Source: Candidatus Eiseniibacteriota bacterium
GTDB lineage: Bacteria; Joyebacterota; Joyebacteria; Joyebacterales; Joyebacteraceae
Assembly (NCBI GenBank): GCA_030639555.1
Contig: DAOWCM010000007.1
Location: 1 to 23,114 of the forward strand
Direction of reading: 5' to 3'
DNA: 23,114 nucleotides
Shown here: positions 22,750 to 23,114 of the stretch, piece by piece
How the letters are laid out: each line of letters starts with the position of its first letter
Numbering within the stretch: the first letter of the stretch is position 1
Translations under genes and position numbers: made by a program
Notes under the pieces: model-generated
The model's database searches: none
What the model was told of the DNA's origin: nothing
The model's input: only the letters and a program-made list of their open reading frames with translations

Positions 22750-23114
22750 TTGTATTTCGTCGACGAGAGATTCGGGTACGGAACGGTCGAGGAGTTCGCT
22801 CGAGGATCACGCGAGTGCGGGCGTCTCATGCGCGGCAAGCTCTACCGGCGCCACATCAAGCGACCGCTGGACGCCGTGGCCAGTATGGTCGGTCTGGTTC
22901 TTCTCTCACCACTGTTCCTGGTCCTGGCGATTCTGGTGAAGCTCGATTCCCGCGGTCCTGTCTTCTTCAAGCAGATACGGGTCGGGAAGGGCGGGCGTGA
23001 ATTCGAGTTCTACAAGTTCCGATCCATGGTTCAGGAAGCGGAGGAGATGAAGAAGAAGCTCATGCACCTGAACGAGCTCGAAGGGCCGGTGTTCAAGATC
23101 AGCGATGACCCCCG
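22750..23114 (+). CDS. Polyprenyl-phosphate sugar-phosphate transferase (bacterial sugar transferase family), 5' part
   Basis: The frame is open to the end of the window. After about 35 residues come LYRRHIKRPLDAVASMVGLVLLSPLFLVLAILVKLDSRGPVFFKQIRVGKGGREFEFYKFRSM and LNELEGPVFKISDDP. These are the membrane segment, basic loop and K-F-R-S-M motif of the Bac_transf family (WcaJ/PssY-like). Such enzymes load the first sugar phosphate onto undecaprenyl phosphate at the inner membrane and start exopolysaccharide or O-antigen units. Start TTG 22750 follows GGAGA (22736-22740). ATG 22828 would give the short family form and is a fair alternative. The catalytic C-terminal half lies outside the window. 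Confidence 0.85.
   Translation, partial: MYFVDERFGYGTVEEFARGSRECGRLMRGKLYRRHIKRPLDAVASMVGLVLLSPLFLVLAILVKLDSRGPVFFKQIRVGKGGREFEFYKFRSMVQEAEEMKKKLMHLNELEGPVFKISDDP

Overview
The window is GC-rich and gene-dense, with short intergenic gaps and many ATGA or GTGA overlaps. A predicted lipoprotein, an MsbA-type exporter, four GT9 (heptosyltransferase-family) enzymes, a GmhB-like phosphatase and a WaaL/Wzy-like ligase point to a diderm (LPS-bearing) bacterium. The combination resembles poorly cultivated lineages of the FCB group or its neighbours (Eisenbacteria, Krumholzibacteriota and Latescibacterota-like genomes), but that placement is an impression and not a proof. No rRNA, tRNA, CRISPR array or complete insertion sequence was recognised.

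Left part (1-3959, + strand). The 3' part of nadB overlaps a gene encoding a Memo-AMMECR1 fusion with a lipoprotein signal. A radical SAM enzyme gene follows. Together these are the three parts of the uncharacterised AmmeMemoRadiSam system, here carrying predicted membrane-targeting N-termini.

Middle part (3960-9887). A polytopic membrane protein with a sulfatase/alkaline-phosphatase-superfamily domain has Thr where sulfatases have Cys. It is followed by a small zinc-ribbon ORF. A consensus-like sigma-70 promoter precedes a secreted right-handed beta-helix protein. A 12-bp perfect hairpin separates that gene from a convergent gene on the minus strand, which encodes a spermidine-synthase-like domain between two membrane domains and lacks the catalytic Asp.

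Right part (9888-22435, + strand). A TTGACA-type promoter precedes what looks like one long envelope-polysaccharide operon: a divergent GT9, an MsbA-type ABC exporter, GT9, GT9, a 51-residue unknown, GT4, GT9, a TuaH-like glycosyltransferase, an O-antigen ligase/polymerase, GmhB, a DUF3108 protein and a deoxyhypusine-synthase-like protein of unknown role. Neighbouring genes overlap or lie 1-21 bp apart. They probably build, flip and finish an LPS core or a short glycan.

Right edge (22436-23114). A strong promoter and a leader of about 260 bases precede the start of a polyprenyl-phosphate sugar-phosphate transferase, cut by the window end. It probably opens a second polysaccharide operon.
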